DNA of 64,000 nt. Source: Vagococcus carniphilus (GTDB lineage Bacteria; Bacillota; Bacilli; Lactobacillales; Vagococcaceae). The notes under the pieces were generated by a model. The model searched no databases, had not been told where the DNA came from, and saw nothing but the letters and a program-made list of their open reading frames with translations. The stretch covers positions 2,682,001-2,746,000 of the forward strand of contig NZ_CP060720.1 of NCBI RefSeq assembly GCF_014397115.1. The letters run 5' to 3'. Position 1 is the stretch's first letter, and every line of letters starts with the position of its first letter. Both the position numbers and the translations under genes were made by a program. Shown here piece after piece: positions 1-8,374 of the stretch.

Positions 1-912
1 ACCAGCCATGTTAGTGGATGTCATAAAATTACCACTTTTTTGAAAGACTACATCAATTTCTTCTAGCTGAAGTAATCGTTTAACATCGTTTGCAAAAATA
101 TACTGTTCCATGACAGTAGTTGCTCCTAAACCATTAATCATAATAGCAAAAGGCAACTCTGATATACTTACAGGATATTGGGTTAACAATTTATTAATTA
201 GTTCATTTGCTAAATATTCTGAAGAGAAAAATGGTTCTTTTCGGTAACCAGACTCCCCATGAATTCCAATGCCAAATGAAATTTCTCCTTTTTCAAGAGA
301 AAAAACGGCTTCTTCTTGACCAATTGTCTTTCCACTAGCTAGAGCAACTCCTAAAGTATTCATTGAAGCAACTACATCTTCTCCTAATTGCTTCAACTCA
401 TCTAAATTTTTACCTTCCTTAGCTGCTGCTCCTAAGATTTTATGAACTAAAATAGTTCCTGCTACACCACGGCGTCTTTTTTTATAACTACCTTCTTCTA
501 TAGAACAATCATCATTAACAATCACATGAGCGACTTTAATTCCTGATTGTTGTGCCATTTTTTTAGCTTCTAAGAAATTGGTCACATCAGCTTCGAAGTT
601 CTTAATAATTAAAAGAACACCTTTTTCAGAAGCAACTGCTTCTATTGCTTTTACAATTTCTGCTGTTTTGGGTGGCACAAAAATTGGACCACTAACACTT
701 GCGCTTAACATGCCTTCGCCTACATATCCAAAATGGGCTGGCTCGTGCCCGCTACCTCCACCACTTATTAATGCAACTTGGCTGTCATCTATTTGTTGTT
801 TTTTTATAATTCCTGTATTTGAAAGACGTTCTAATTTTTCTTGGTGAATAAAAGCCACACCATTTAACACTTGAGAAACTGCGTCTTTTGGTTTATTAAT
901 AATTTGAGTCAT
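1..912 (-). CDS. dhaQ: DhaK-like protein, probable DhaQ co-activator (C-terminus cut by window edge)
   Basis: About 304 residues of a DhaK-family dihydroxyacetone-binding protein are visible; the last part lies beyond position 1. The family signature GGGSGHEP lies near residue 50 and GIHGESGYRKE near residue 210, so the histidine that binds dihydroxyacetone covalently in DhaK is kept. A second, complete DhaK is encoded at 3190-4176, next to dhaL and dhaM. This extra copy therefore matches DhaQ of Lactococcus lactis, the paralogue that binds dihydroxyacetone and activates the TetR-like regulator DhaS. It lies downstream of gldA behind a terminator and so probably has its own promoter. A true second kinase subunit is the alternative. 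The start at 912 has GTGGAGG upstream. Confidence 0.75.
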   Translation of the reverse strand, partial: MTQIINKPKDAVSQVLNGVAFIHQEKLERLSNTGIIKKQQIDDSQVALISGGGSGHEPAHFGYVGEGMLSASVSGPIFVPPKTAEIVKAIEAVASEKGVLLIIKNFEADVTNFLEAKKMAQQSGIKVAHVIVNDDCSIEEGSYKKRRRGVAGTILVHKILGAAAKEGKNLDELKQLGEDVVASMNTLGVALASGKTIGQEEAVFSLEKGEISFGIGIHGESGYRKEPFFSSEYLANELINKLLTQYPVSISELPFAIMINGLGATTVMEQYIFANDVKRLLQLEEIDVVFQKSGNFMTSTNMAG

Positions 913-1009
913 AGCAAACTTGCCTCCACTTTTTAACTCATCCTAGTGTAACACAAAAAGAATCACAAAAAACCTATTAACCTCTCTTTTAATCTCATAC
1001 AAAAACAAC

Positions 1010-1048
1010 TAAAAAAGAGGAAGCTAAATAAAAGCCCCCTCCTTTTTC
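1010..1048 (-). terminator. Terminator after gldA
   Basis: On the minus strand a GC-containing stem (AAAAAGGAGGGGGC against GCTTCCTCTTTTTT, with G-U pairs, 9-nt loop) ends in a U-run. It sits 17 bp after the gldA stop and separates the dhaKLM-gldA operon from dhaQ. Confidence 0.85.
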
Positions 1049-1064
1049 AATAAAATAATTAATG

Positions 1065-2201
1065 TTAGTTCATTACTTTTTCTTTATAATCTTTACCAAT
1101 TTTATCCGCTGCAAGAATAGCTTGAGCTACTTCAGCTTCTACAATAGGGAAAGGCATAGAATGGATAGATTCTTCTGGAATACAAGCTTTGGCTGCAACT
1201 TCCATTGCTTCGTCATAAGTAATAGAATCAACACCGATATCTGCTAAACAAACTGGTAAACCAATCGACAAACTAAAATCTAACACTTCGTACAATTCTT
1301 CCATTGGTGCATTTTCTAATACTAATTGACAGATAACGCTAAAGGCAACTTTTTCACCATGGAAATAATGATGAGTTCCTTCTAAAGCTGTCAAGCCATC
1401 ATGAATAGCATGAACACCTGCTAAACCACTACTTTCAAACCCAAGACCTGATAATAAAATGTTAGTTTCAACAATATTTTCTAATGCTGGTGTTACAACA
1501 TTGTTATCACAAGCAATTTTAGCGTTATAACCATTTTCAAGTAATGTTTCGTAACAAGCTTTGGCTAATGTATAAGCAGCTATTGTATTTTTAGCTGGTG
1601 CTGTTTCTTTTGTTAAATAACCATTAGGCAAACCTGCATTCACATTAGAATATGAGCGAGCTGTTGCACGAGCTTCAAATAAAGTAGATAACGCATCTCC
1701 CATACCAGCAACTAAAAAACGAGTTGGTGCATTAGCAATAATTTTTGTGTCTACCATAACAACACTTGGGCTTTGTTTGAAGTAAGCATAGTCATCAAAC
1801 TCACCATCTTCTGTATAAAGAACTGCTGAGTGAGATGTTGGTGCATCAGTTGCTGCAATTGTTGGAACAATGATTAAAGCATCACCTTCTGCCACACATT
1901 TTGATGTATCAATGGCTTTACCACCACCAAGACCGATAACACAATCCGTTTTATTTTCTTTTGCTACTTCTTGAAGTCTAGCAACTTCTTGGCGTGAACA
2001 CTCACCATTAAAGTGACTAGCGACAATTTTAATACCAAATTTTTCAGCTGTTTCATCTAATTGTTTTTGAACACGATTGATATCATCTTGATGAGCGATT
2101 AACAAAGCTGATTTCCCAAAAGTTTTCACATAATAACCTAGGTTTAGGATTTCATCTTCACCTTGAACATATTTTGTTGGACAAATAAATGCTTTTCTCA
2201 T
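1065..2201 (-). CDS. gldA: Glycerol dehydrogenase (NAD+, iron-containing ADH superfamily)
   Basis: 378 residues, the usual GldA length. It oxidises glycerol to dihydroxyacetone with NAD+, which supplies the substrate of DhaKLM encoded just upstream. The NAD-binding GLGGGKAIDTSK motif lies near residue 92, and the metal ligands sit in GMGDAL (near 170), GVHAIHDG (near 252) and THHYFHGEK (near 270). It starts 24 bp after the dhaM stop in the same operon, so oxidation and phosphorylation of the C3 compound are coupled by transcription. Expected cytoplasmic, and regulated with dhaKLM by DhaS. Confidence 0.95.
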   Translation of the reverse strand: MRKAFICPTKYVQGEDEILNLGYYVKTFGKSALLIAHQDDINRVQKQLDETAEKFGIKIVASHFNGECSRQEVARLQEVAKENKTDCVIGLGGGKAIDTSKCVAEGDALIIVPTIAATDAPTSHSAVLYTEDGEFDDYAYFKQSPSVVMVDTKIIANAPTRFLVAGMGDALSTLFEARATARSYSNVNAGLPNGYLTKETAPAKNTIAAYTLAKACYETLLENGYNAKIACDNNVVTPALENIVETNILLSGLGFESSGLAGVHAIHDGLTALEGTHHYFHGEKVAFSVICQLVLENAPMEELYEVLDFSLSIGLPVCLADIGVDSITYDEAMEVAAKACIPEESIHSMPFPIVEAEVAQAILAADKIGKDYKEKVMN

Positions 2202-2225
2202 TTACAAAAATCTCCATTCATTGTT

Positions 2226-2594
2226 TTATTTTACTTTTAGTGGTAATAACTGTTCTTCAATAGCAGAAATATCTGCTCCTGCTTGGATCAATGCTGCTGC
2301 TGTATAGCTACTTTCTAATAAAGCTGTGTCGTATAAAGTCACTTCCTTATCTGTCATTTCAATAGCCATCTCAAGATTCATTTTGGCACTTCCTAAATCG
2401 TAGAAGGCTAATATCTTATCTGCTTCATTCTTTTCAAAAGCAGTTAAAATCTTTTCAAAACTAGTTCCTACACCATTATCTTCTGTTCCACCTGCTGTTG
2501 TAACAGACACGTCTTTAGCAACCTCATTAATCAGTCGCTCGATTCCATTTACCACGTCAGACACGTGAGAAACCATAACAATTCCTAAACTCAT
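2226..2594 (-). CDS. dhaM: Dihydroxyacetone kinase phosphotransfer subunit DhaM
   Basis: 122 residues, the single-domain EIIA-mannose-like DhaM found in Firmicutes rather than the longer fused form of E. coli. MVSHV places the phosphorylated histidine at residue 10. It accepts phosphate from HPr of the PTS and passes it to ADP bound on DhaL. The start is 2 bp after the dhaL stop, so translation is probably coupled. GGTEDNGVGTS is typical of the family. Confidence 0.93.
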   Translation of the reverse strand: MSLGIVMVSHVSDVVNGIERLINEVAKDVSVTTAGGTEDNGVGTSFEKILTAFEKNEADKILAFYDLGSAKMNLEMAIEMTDKEVTLYDTALLESSYTAAALIQAGADISAIEEQLLPLKVK

Positions 2595-2596
2595 CT

Positions 2597-3175
2597 TTAT
2601 TTCACCCCTGCTTCTAGCATCGCTTCAAAAAGATAAGCACTTGATTGAGAACCTGGATCAATATGACCGATTGAGCGATCACCTAAATAAGATGCTCTTC
2701 CTTTAGTTGCTTTGATGTCTTTTGTAGCTTCTGCAAAACCTTGAATTTTTTCTACAGTTAACTCATCATTTTTCAATGCCTCAATAACTGGAGCCCACGT
2801 ATCAACCATTGTTTTTTCGCCTATTTCAGCTTTTCCACGTTTTTGAATGTCTGCTAAACCTGCTTCTAAAATATCTACTAAATTTTCTGATGACATAGAA
2901 GCTTTAGTCATTCCCATAAAAGCTGAACCATATAAAGGTCCTGACGCTCCTCCAACTTTACCGATTAATGTCATAGCAGCTAGTTTAAATGTATCCGTTA
3001 CTGTTTCAGGATTTTTCTCAACAATTGCTTTCATCATTTCAGTTGTTCCACGAGCCATATTAGCTCCGTGGTCCCCGTCTCCAATTGGTGTATCTAAATC
3101 ACTTAGGTATTGTTTATTATCAACTACTTTTTCTGTGAAAAGTTGTAACCATTTTTTTAATGTTTTTACATCCAT
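2597..3175 (-). CDS. dhaL: Dihydroxyacetone kinase ADP-binding subunit DhaL
   Basis: 192 residues. DhaL holds ADP-Mg as a fixed cofactor and transfers the phosphate to dihydroxyacetone bound on DhaK. The Mg-binding signature IGDGDHGANMARG is near residue 33, GGASGPLYGSAF near residue 75, and DPGSQSS near the C-terminus. The start at 3175 is preceded by GGAGGAACGAAT, with spacing typical of the genome; a longer frame upstream overlaps dhaK and lacks such a site. It is the middle gene of the dha operon. Confidence 0.95.
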   Translation of the reverse strand: MDVKTLKKWLQLFTEKVVDNKQYLSDLDTPIGDGDHGANMARGTTEMMKAIVEKNPETVTDTFKLAAMTLIGKVGGASGPLYGSAFMGMTKASMSSENLVDILEAGLADIQKRGKAEIGEKTMVDTWAPVIEALKNDELTVEKIQGFAEATKDIKATKGRASYLGDRSIGHIDPGSQSSAYLFEAMLEAGVK

Positions 3176-3189
3176 ATTCGTTCCTCCTA

Positions 3190-4176
3190 TTACCATGCAA
3201 TCGTTGTAACTGGATGATTCAATTGATCTTTCCAATTATCTTCTAGTTTAACCATTGTTAAAGATAGCCCTGCCATATCAATAGACGTCATTAAGTCGCC
3301 TACCTTTTTAAATTCAATGTCTAAGCCTTCTTTATCAAATAATTCTTTCACATCATTCATGAAAACAAATTGTTCCATTAATGGTGTACTACCTAATCCA
3401 TTAACAAGAACCGCATATTTATCGCCTTGTTTCCAAGCAAACTCACCTTTTAATTTTTCGACTAACTCTAAGGCTAATCCTTTAGAAGGTTGTAATTTTT
3501 CTTTTCTATAACCAGGTTCACCGTGAATTCCTACACCGTATTCCATTTCATCTGCTTCTAAAACAAATCCAGGCTTACCTACAGCTGGAACAGTAGCGCC
3601 ACTTAAGGCAACTCCAATTGTTTTAATGTTGGGTACTAATTTGTCAGCAACTTCTTTTACTTCTTTCAAACTCTTACCTTGATCAGCATAAGCTCCTAAA
3701 ATTTTATGAACTAAAACAGTTCCTGCTACACCACGTCTACCTGCTGTATATGTACTGTCTTCAACAGCGATATCATCATCTACAATAATCGTTTCAACTT
3801 CAATACCTTCCATCTCAGCCATGTCTTTTGCCATTTCAAAGTTCATAACGTCCCCTGAATAGTTTTTAATAATCAACATAACTCCAGCACCTGTATCGGC
3901 TGCTTTAATTCCTTCTAACACTTGATCAGGTGTTGGTGATGTAAAAATTTCGCCACAGACAGCTGCACTTAACATGCCTTTTCCAACAAATCCAGCATGT
4001 GATGGTTCATGACCACTTCCGCCACCACTGACTAATCCAACTTTTCCTTCATTCTTATCTTTTCTTACAATGACATCGGTTTCATTTATTCTCTCAACTA
4101 AGTCACTGTAAGCAAAAGACAAGCCTTCAAGCATTTGGTTTAAAATCTCTTCTGGTTGGTTAATTATTTTTTTCAT
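3190..4176 (-). CDS. dhaK: Dihydroxyacetone kinase substrate-binding subunit DhaK
   Basis: 328 residues. DhaK binds dihydroxyacetone through a hemiaminal bond to a histidine, here in GVGIHGEPGYRKE near residue 210, and gives dihydroxyacetone phosphate for glycolysis. GGGSGHEPSHAGFVG is near residue 50. The chosen ATG at 4176 has AAAGGAAG upstream; the longer frame would start inside the promoter. First gene of dhaK-dhaL-dhaM-gldA, and divergent from dhaS. It differs from the dhaQ copy at 1-912 by its operon position. Confidence 0.95.
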   Translation of the reverse strand: MKKIINQPEEILNQMLEGLSFAYSDLVERINETDVIVRKDKNEGKVGLVSGGGSGHEPSHAGFVGKGMLSAAVCGEIFTSPTPDQVLEGIKAADTGAGVMLIIKNYSGDVMNFEMAKDMAEMEGIEVETIIVDDDIAVEDSTYTAGRRGVAGTVLVHKILGAYADQGKSLKEVKEVADKLVPNIKTIGVALSGATVPAVGKPGFVLEADEMEYGVGIHGEPGYRKEKLQPSKGLALELVEKLKGEFAWKQGDKYAVLVNGLGSTPLMEQFVFMNDVKELFDKEGLDIEFKKVGDLMTSIDMAGLSLTMVKLEDNWKDQLNHPVTTIAW

Positions 4177-4221
4177 ATTCTCTTCTTCCTTTCTTTTTGG
4201 CATTTCCTTATCGACACTTAC

Positions 4222-4250
4222 AGTATAAGTTGAAAAGGTTTCCAATGTAA
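4222..4250 (-). promoter_or_regulatory. dhaK promoter
   Basis: On the minus strand TTACAT, a 17-bp spacer and TATACT form a sigma-A promoter about 45 bp upstream of the dhaK start. The weak -35 box and the palindrome just upstream of it fit an activated promoter. Confidence 0.75.
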
Positions 4251-4251
4251 G

Positions 4252-4273
4252 GGACAGATTTTATAATGTGTCC
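4252..4273. promoter_or_regulatory. DhaS operator in the dhaS-dhaK intergenic region
   Basis: The sequence reads GGACAGAT-N6-ATGTGTCC. It has the same length and outer arms as the inverted repeat reported for L. lactis DhaS (GGACACAT-N6-ATTTGTCC, recalled from the literature). It ends one base upstream of the dhaK -35 box, the expected place for an activator. It also covers a TATAAT (4262-4267) that could be the -10 of dhaS, so DhaS may limit its own expression. Confidence 0.8.
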
Positions 4274-4349
4274 GCTTACTTTTTTTAAATTGTTATTTGG
4301 TTCATTAATTGTTATTCTTAGAGTGAATTCAAATAGAGGACGTGTTGTG

Positions 4350-4889
4350 ATGGTACAAAATAGTTCCTTAATTACTAAAAAAGTGATTGCTTATTCCTTT
4401 AAAGACTTATTGAAAGTAAAAGAATTTCAAAAGATATCAATCAAAGACATCATGACTCATGCTGATTATAGAAGGCAAACTTTTTATGATCACTTTGCTG
4501 ATAAGTTTGAACTACTAGAATGGATATACAATCAAGAGATTACAGAAATTATCGAACATTTTATTAACTATGAGCATTGGACTAAAATTATTCCGAGAAT
4601 ACTTGCTTACTTTGAAAAGAATAAATTGTTTTATCAAAAGACATTAGTAATCACTGAACAAAATAATTTTGATTTACTTTTTTCAAAACATTTAGAACAT
4701 TTCATTCGAACAATTTTAATGGAAGCCTCACCCGGAAAATTATCAGATCAAGAATTGAAACAAAACACAAAATTCTATGCTTATGGTTTTACTGGTATTA
4801 TTAAAGAATGGCTTTTTAACGATTGTGAAACATCTACTGATGAGATGGAAGTTTTTTTGATTTCAGTCATCGAAACAACGATAAAATAA
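4350..4889 (+). CDS. dhaS: TetR-family activator DhaS
   Basis: 179 residues with an N-terminal TetR helix-turn-helix (about 15-60, including ISIKDIMTHADYRRQTFYDHF) and the TetR C-terminal domain of the DhaS group. In L. lactis DhaS activates the dha operon when DhaQ carries dihydroxyacetone, an exception among TetR proteins. The ATG at 4350 follows AGAGGACG. The open frame begins at 4266 inside the operator palindrome, which makes that start unlikely. Divergent from dhaK, with a conserved operator between them. Confidence 0.9.
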   Translation: MVQNSSLITKKVIAYSFKDLLKVKEFQKISIKDIMTHADYRRQTFYDHFADKFELLEWIYNQEITEIIEHFINYEHWTKIIPRILAYFEKNKLFYQKTLVITEQNNFDLLFSKHLEHFIRTILMEASPGKLSDQELKQNTKFYAYGFTGIIKEWLFNDCETSTDEMEVFLISVIETTIK

Positions 4890-4932
4890 AAAAGATAAAT
4901 CCAGAAATGTCTTCTGAATTTATCTTTTTTTT
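4888..4932. terminator. Bidirectional terminator between dhaS and yhgE
   Basis: AAAAGATAAAT and ATTTATCTTTT form a stem with an inner CAGAA/TTCTG extension, flanked by A-run and T-run. It serves the convergent dhaS and yhgE genes and overlaps the yhgE stop codon by a few bases. Confidence 0.8.
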
Positions 4933-7657
4933 AGTGTAAGATATGACCTTTTTTAAGGTTATCATTAATTTTTCTAAATAAGCGGTCAGCTTTTGGATAC
5001 AAGATATATCCAGCTACAAAGAAGGCGATGGTTACACCTAACAGAATAGATATAGCTTTTAGAGCTGATGGCCAATAAACCCCACCCACCGACTCACGTA
5101 AAAGGTTTACCGCATGAGTAAATGGAATATATGGATGGATTGCTCTAAAGAATGGACCTGACATCTCAATTGGGAAGTTACCCCCACCAGCTGAAATGGA
5201 CAATACCAAGATAATAATAGCAATCCCTTTACCTAGGTTATCGAATAAGCCAACCAAGACATAAACCATCATCATGAAAGCAAAATCAATAAACAGAGCA
5301 AATATTAAATTCCAAATAGGATTTTTAGTATATGAACCTAACAGCCATTGATTTCCAAGAGTAACAATTAAAGCTTGGAAGAAACCAACTGTTAGATATG
5401 TCATCATTCTTCCTAAGAATTGTTGACGTTTAGAATATTTTTTCTTTTGCTCTTCATCTAAATTAAATTTAGTTGAAGCAATACTTGAAAATAGGACAGC
5501 TCCTACCCATAAACAAAGAGCCGTATAGAATGGCGTACTTGCTGAACCATAGTTTGGAACAGGGTAAACATCAGTCTGTTTAACTTTAACTGGACTAGAG
5601 ATGAAGTTACTTTCAGAATTAGCATCATTTTTCAAATACTTAATGATTTCTTCTAAGTTAACATCCTCTTCACCTTTTCTAATTAAGTCGCTTGCTTTTC
5701 CAATGCTATCCTTAATTTTAGGCCAATCATTATTAATTAAATCAGTTGCTTCTGATAAAGCTTTTTCAAATTTTGGTGCTTTTTCATTGACCATTTTCAT
5801 TGTCTTTTGAACATCTGTTTCAATACCTGGTAAATCATTTTGAATGAAGCCTGAAGCTTTATTCAATTTGTTTTTCAACGTAGGGAAATCATTTCTAAAG
5901 AATGATGCTCCGTCATTAATTCCACCAATAATTAAATTCATATTGCCATTTAATAATACGTTAGCTGAATGAATTTCTTGTTGAATAGCTGGTAGTTCTT
6001 TTTTATATGATTCTAAGAAACCAACAGCATTTGTAATGGTTGCTGAAGTACTTGTCATCAATTGATCAATTCGATTAATTAAATCTTCATTGATAATTGA
6101 ATTAGTAATATTTCCAGCATTTGTTAACATGCTTTGTGCTTTATTAATTAACGCATTTACTTCTGATTCGATAGCTCCTACATTAATTTTAGAAACAACT
6201 GAATTAATGTTAACAGCTTCTGCTTTTATAGCTGCTAAAGCTTGTGCTAATTGTTGAGGTGACTCTGCTAGTGCATCAAAGTTAGCAAGAACATTATCCA
6301 CTCGTTGTTTAGCCCCATCTACAACATTTTTAGCTGATTGTAATTGGCTAATCAAACCATCTAAATTATGAGAACCAGTAAGCTCTTGTAAATTTTGAAC
6401 CGTATCAATAATTGATTGAATCATAGCACTTTGAGCATCTAAACGACCTGATAATTTTTGTAAATCAGCTTTTATTTGAGCTTTTTCATCAGGAGTTAAT
6501 TCATTTGTATCGATTATTTTGATAATCCCATCTGTAATCACTATCGTTTCATTAGAAACTACTTGAACAATATGAATACCTGAATTAACACCACCGGCTA
6601 TATTTGGTAAAGCTTCTTGTACTTGACTCAAATTATTTTTTATATCTGGAATAACACCATTTGCTGTTTTTACTAATTCACTTACTTCTGGTAATAATTT
6701 TTGTGCATCACTAATAATTCCCAAGCCTTTATTAGCTTCATTTATTGCTTCATCCATCATTTTAACAACTTGGTCAAAATCTTGATCAATTTGATTAATT
6801 TGACGTCCTGCATTTTCAATCTCAGGAATTTTCCCTTGTACTTGGTAAACGATATCGCCATATTTTTCAATTTCTGGCATTTTTTGATTAAGTGTTAAAA
6901 CTTTTCCTGTCATTTGATTAACTTCAGGAATCATTCCAACAAAATCATTTGCTTGATTCAATTTGCCTTTAAGTTCAGGCATTTTTTTGTTTAACTCAAC
7001 AACTTCTTTTGTATAGCCATCAATTTCATCTAAATTATCATCAATTTCTAAAACCTTACTTGTCATCTTCTTAATAGAAGGAAGATTACTATCTAAGTTA
7101 AAACCAATTTCATTTAAAACTTCCATTAATGTTTTACTAACAGTTTCCACAAATTCTTTTGAGATAGTGTCTTTGATTGTTCCAGCACCTTTATCTGAAA
7201 TTTTAGGTGCAATCGCATTAATTTTTTGGTTCACGCTGTAATCAATTTCTGGATGCTTAATGTCTCCATTAACGAAACTGACTAAATTCTCAGAGAAATT
7301 TTTAGGTAAATAAATACCTGCGTAATATTTACCGCTTTTAACACCCTTGTCTAACTCATCTTTTGACTTAACAAATTGCCAACCAAGCGTATCGTTGTCC
7401 TTTAAATTATCCAGAATTTGATCTCCAATATTAACTTTCTGATCTAACACTTCTGCTGTCACATCATCTGAATAAATCGCTATTTTAATATCGCCCGTAT
7501 TAGAATACGGATCCCATAAAGCCGCAATATTAAACCAAGCGTATAGAGATGGAATAATCATTAATGCAATGATTAAAACAAATGTTAATTTATTCTGATA
7601 AATTCTCTTCCAATCTAAATGATATAATTCTAATACATTTCGTATTCGTCTTTTCAT
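4931..7657 (-). CDS. YhgE/Pip-family membrane protein with ABC-2-like C-terminus
   Basis: 908 residues. One membrane segment lies near 25-45, followed by a large outside region to about 690, then about five membrane segments in the last 200 residues that resemble ABC-2 permeases. The outside part is rich in coiled-coil-like stretches with repeated P-E-I/V-x-x phrases (MPELKG, IPEVNQ, MPEIEK, IPEIEN, LPEVSE), typical of YhgE/Pip proteins. Relatives include the lactococcal phage-infection protein Pip and the EsaA group of type VII secretion. No ATPase or type VII secretion gene is beside it, so its role is unknown. It follows an Rrf2 regulator by 12 bp and is probably co-transcribed with it. 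Confidence 0.85.
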   Translation of the reverse strand: MKRRIRNVLELYHLDWKRIYQNKLTFVLIIALMIIPSLYAWFNIAALWDPYSNTGDIKIAIYSDDVTAEVLDQKVNIGDQILDNLKDNDTLGWQFVKSKDELDKGVKSGKYYAGIYLPKNFSENLVSFVNGDIKHPEIDYSVNQKINAIAPKISDKGAGTIKDTISKEFVETVSKTLMEVLNEIGFNLDSNLPSIKKMTSKVLEIDDNLDEIDGYTKEVVELNKKMPELKGKLNQANDFVGMIPEVNQMTGKVLTLNQKMPEIEKYGDIVYQVQGKIPEIENAGRQINQIDQDFDQVVKMMDEAINEANKGLGIISDAQKLLPEVSELVKTANGVIPDIKNNLSQVQEALPNIAGGVNSGIHIVQVVSNETIVITDGIIKIIDTNELTPDEKAQIKADLQKLSGRLDAQSAMIQSIIDTVQNLQELTGSHNLDGLISQLQSAKNVVDGAKQRVDNVLANFDALAESPQQLAQALAAIKAEAVNINSVVSKINVGAIESEVNALINKAQSMLTNAGNITNSIINEDLINRIDQLMTSTSATITNAVGFLESYKKELPAIQQEIHSANVLLNGNMNLIIGGINDGASFFRNDFPTLKNKLNKASGFIQNDLPGIETDVQKTMKMVNEKAPKFEKALSEATDLINNDWPKIKDSIGKASDLIRKGEEDVNLEEIIKYLKNDANSESNFISSPVKVKQTDVYPVPNYGSASTPFYTALCLWVGAVLFSSIASTKFNLDEEQKKKYSKRQQFLGRMMTYLTVGFFQALIVTLGNQWLLGSYTKNPIWNLIFALFIDFAFMMMVYVLVGLFDNLGKGIAIIILVLSISAGGGNFPIEMSGPFFRAIHPYIPFTHAVNLLRESVGGVYWPSALKAISILLGVTIAFFVAGYILYPKADRLFRKINDNLKKGHILH

Positions 7658-7669
7658 CTAATCTCCACC

Positions 7670-8143
7670 TCACACGTATTGATTCCAATCTCTTCTTGGA
7701 ATTTCCCCATAATTTTTAAACACATCTGATAAGACATCTTGAACGGTTACGTTTCTCAACTCTTCATTCCAAGCAATGTCTGCTTGCGTAAATACTTCAG
7801 TGATTGTTTCGTTCCCATTTTGAGCAATTTCATTAAAATCAGAAAAAGCTCTTTCTAAAACCCCAATATGAGGAAAAGAATAAAATGGTCCTTCGATTGC
7901 TTCAACTATATCTAATAATGAAATATCTCTCAAGCTTTTTTCGATATAAAACCCACCATTATTTCCTGAAACACCTTCTATTATTTTCGAAACCACTAGC
8001 TTTCTAAGTAATTTTTTAACATAAGATTGAGAGACAGATAATTTTTGATAAATTGCCTTAGACGATGCAGGCATTTCTTCATCTTGAGTTGCTAATATTG
8101 CAATTATTGCTATTGCTTGTTCCGTCGCATTGGTTAATTTCAT
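7670..8143 (-). CDS. Rrf2-family transcriptional regulator
   Basis: 157 residues with an N-terminal winged helix (residues about 8-60; SKAIYQKLSVSQSYVKKLLRKL) and the GGFYIEKSLRDISLLDIVEAIEG core of Rrf2 proteins. The three cysteines that bind an iron-sulfur cluster in IscR or NsrR are absent, so a cluster sensor is unlikely. It is first in a two-gene operon with the YhgE/Pip protein and probably controls that operon. Confidence 0.85.
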   Translation of the reverse strand: MKLTNATEQAIAIIAILATQDEEMPASSKAIYQKLSVSQSYVKKLLRKLVVSKIIEGVSGNNGGFYIEKSLRDISLLDIVEAIEGPFYSFPHIGVLERAFSDFNEIAQNGNETITEVFTQADIAWNEELRNVTVQDVLSDVFKNYGEIPRRDWNQYV

Positions 8144-8177
8144 GAAAAATTCATCCCTTTCTCTACTTCAAATAGCC

Positions 8178-8206
8178 ATTATAGACTCTTTTTATCCACA
8201 ATGCAA
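8178..8206 (-). promoter_or_regulatory. Promoter of the Rrf2-yhgE operon
   Basis: Minus strand TTGCAT, 17-bp spacer, TATAAT, 35 bp before the Rrf2 start. Near-consensus sigma-A promoter. Confidence 0.8.
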
Positions 8207-8319
8207 TTATTTTATCACAAATAATAAAAAATTTTAAACTATCTTAACCTACTTCTCAACAAACCTTATAGTATCAGTGTTTCCCTGATATAAAAGTTCT
8301 TATTTTTCATCATATTTAT

Positions 8320-8350
8320 CAAAAAAGAGGCTGACAATCGTCAACCTCTG
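8320..8350 (-). terminator. Terminator of the GntR/ABC operon
   Basis: Minus strand AGAGGTTGAC, GATT loop, GTCAGCCTCT, then T6. It lies 25 bp after the stop of the permease gene. Confidence 0.85.
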
Positions 8351-8374
8351 TTCATCCAATTCAATTATTCAATT

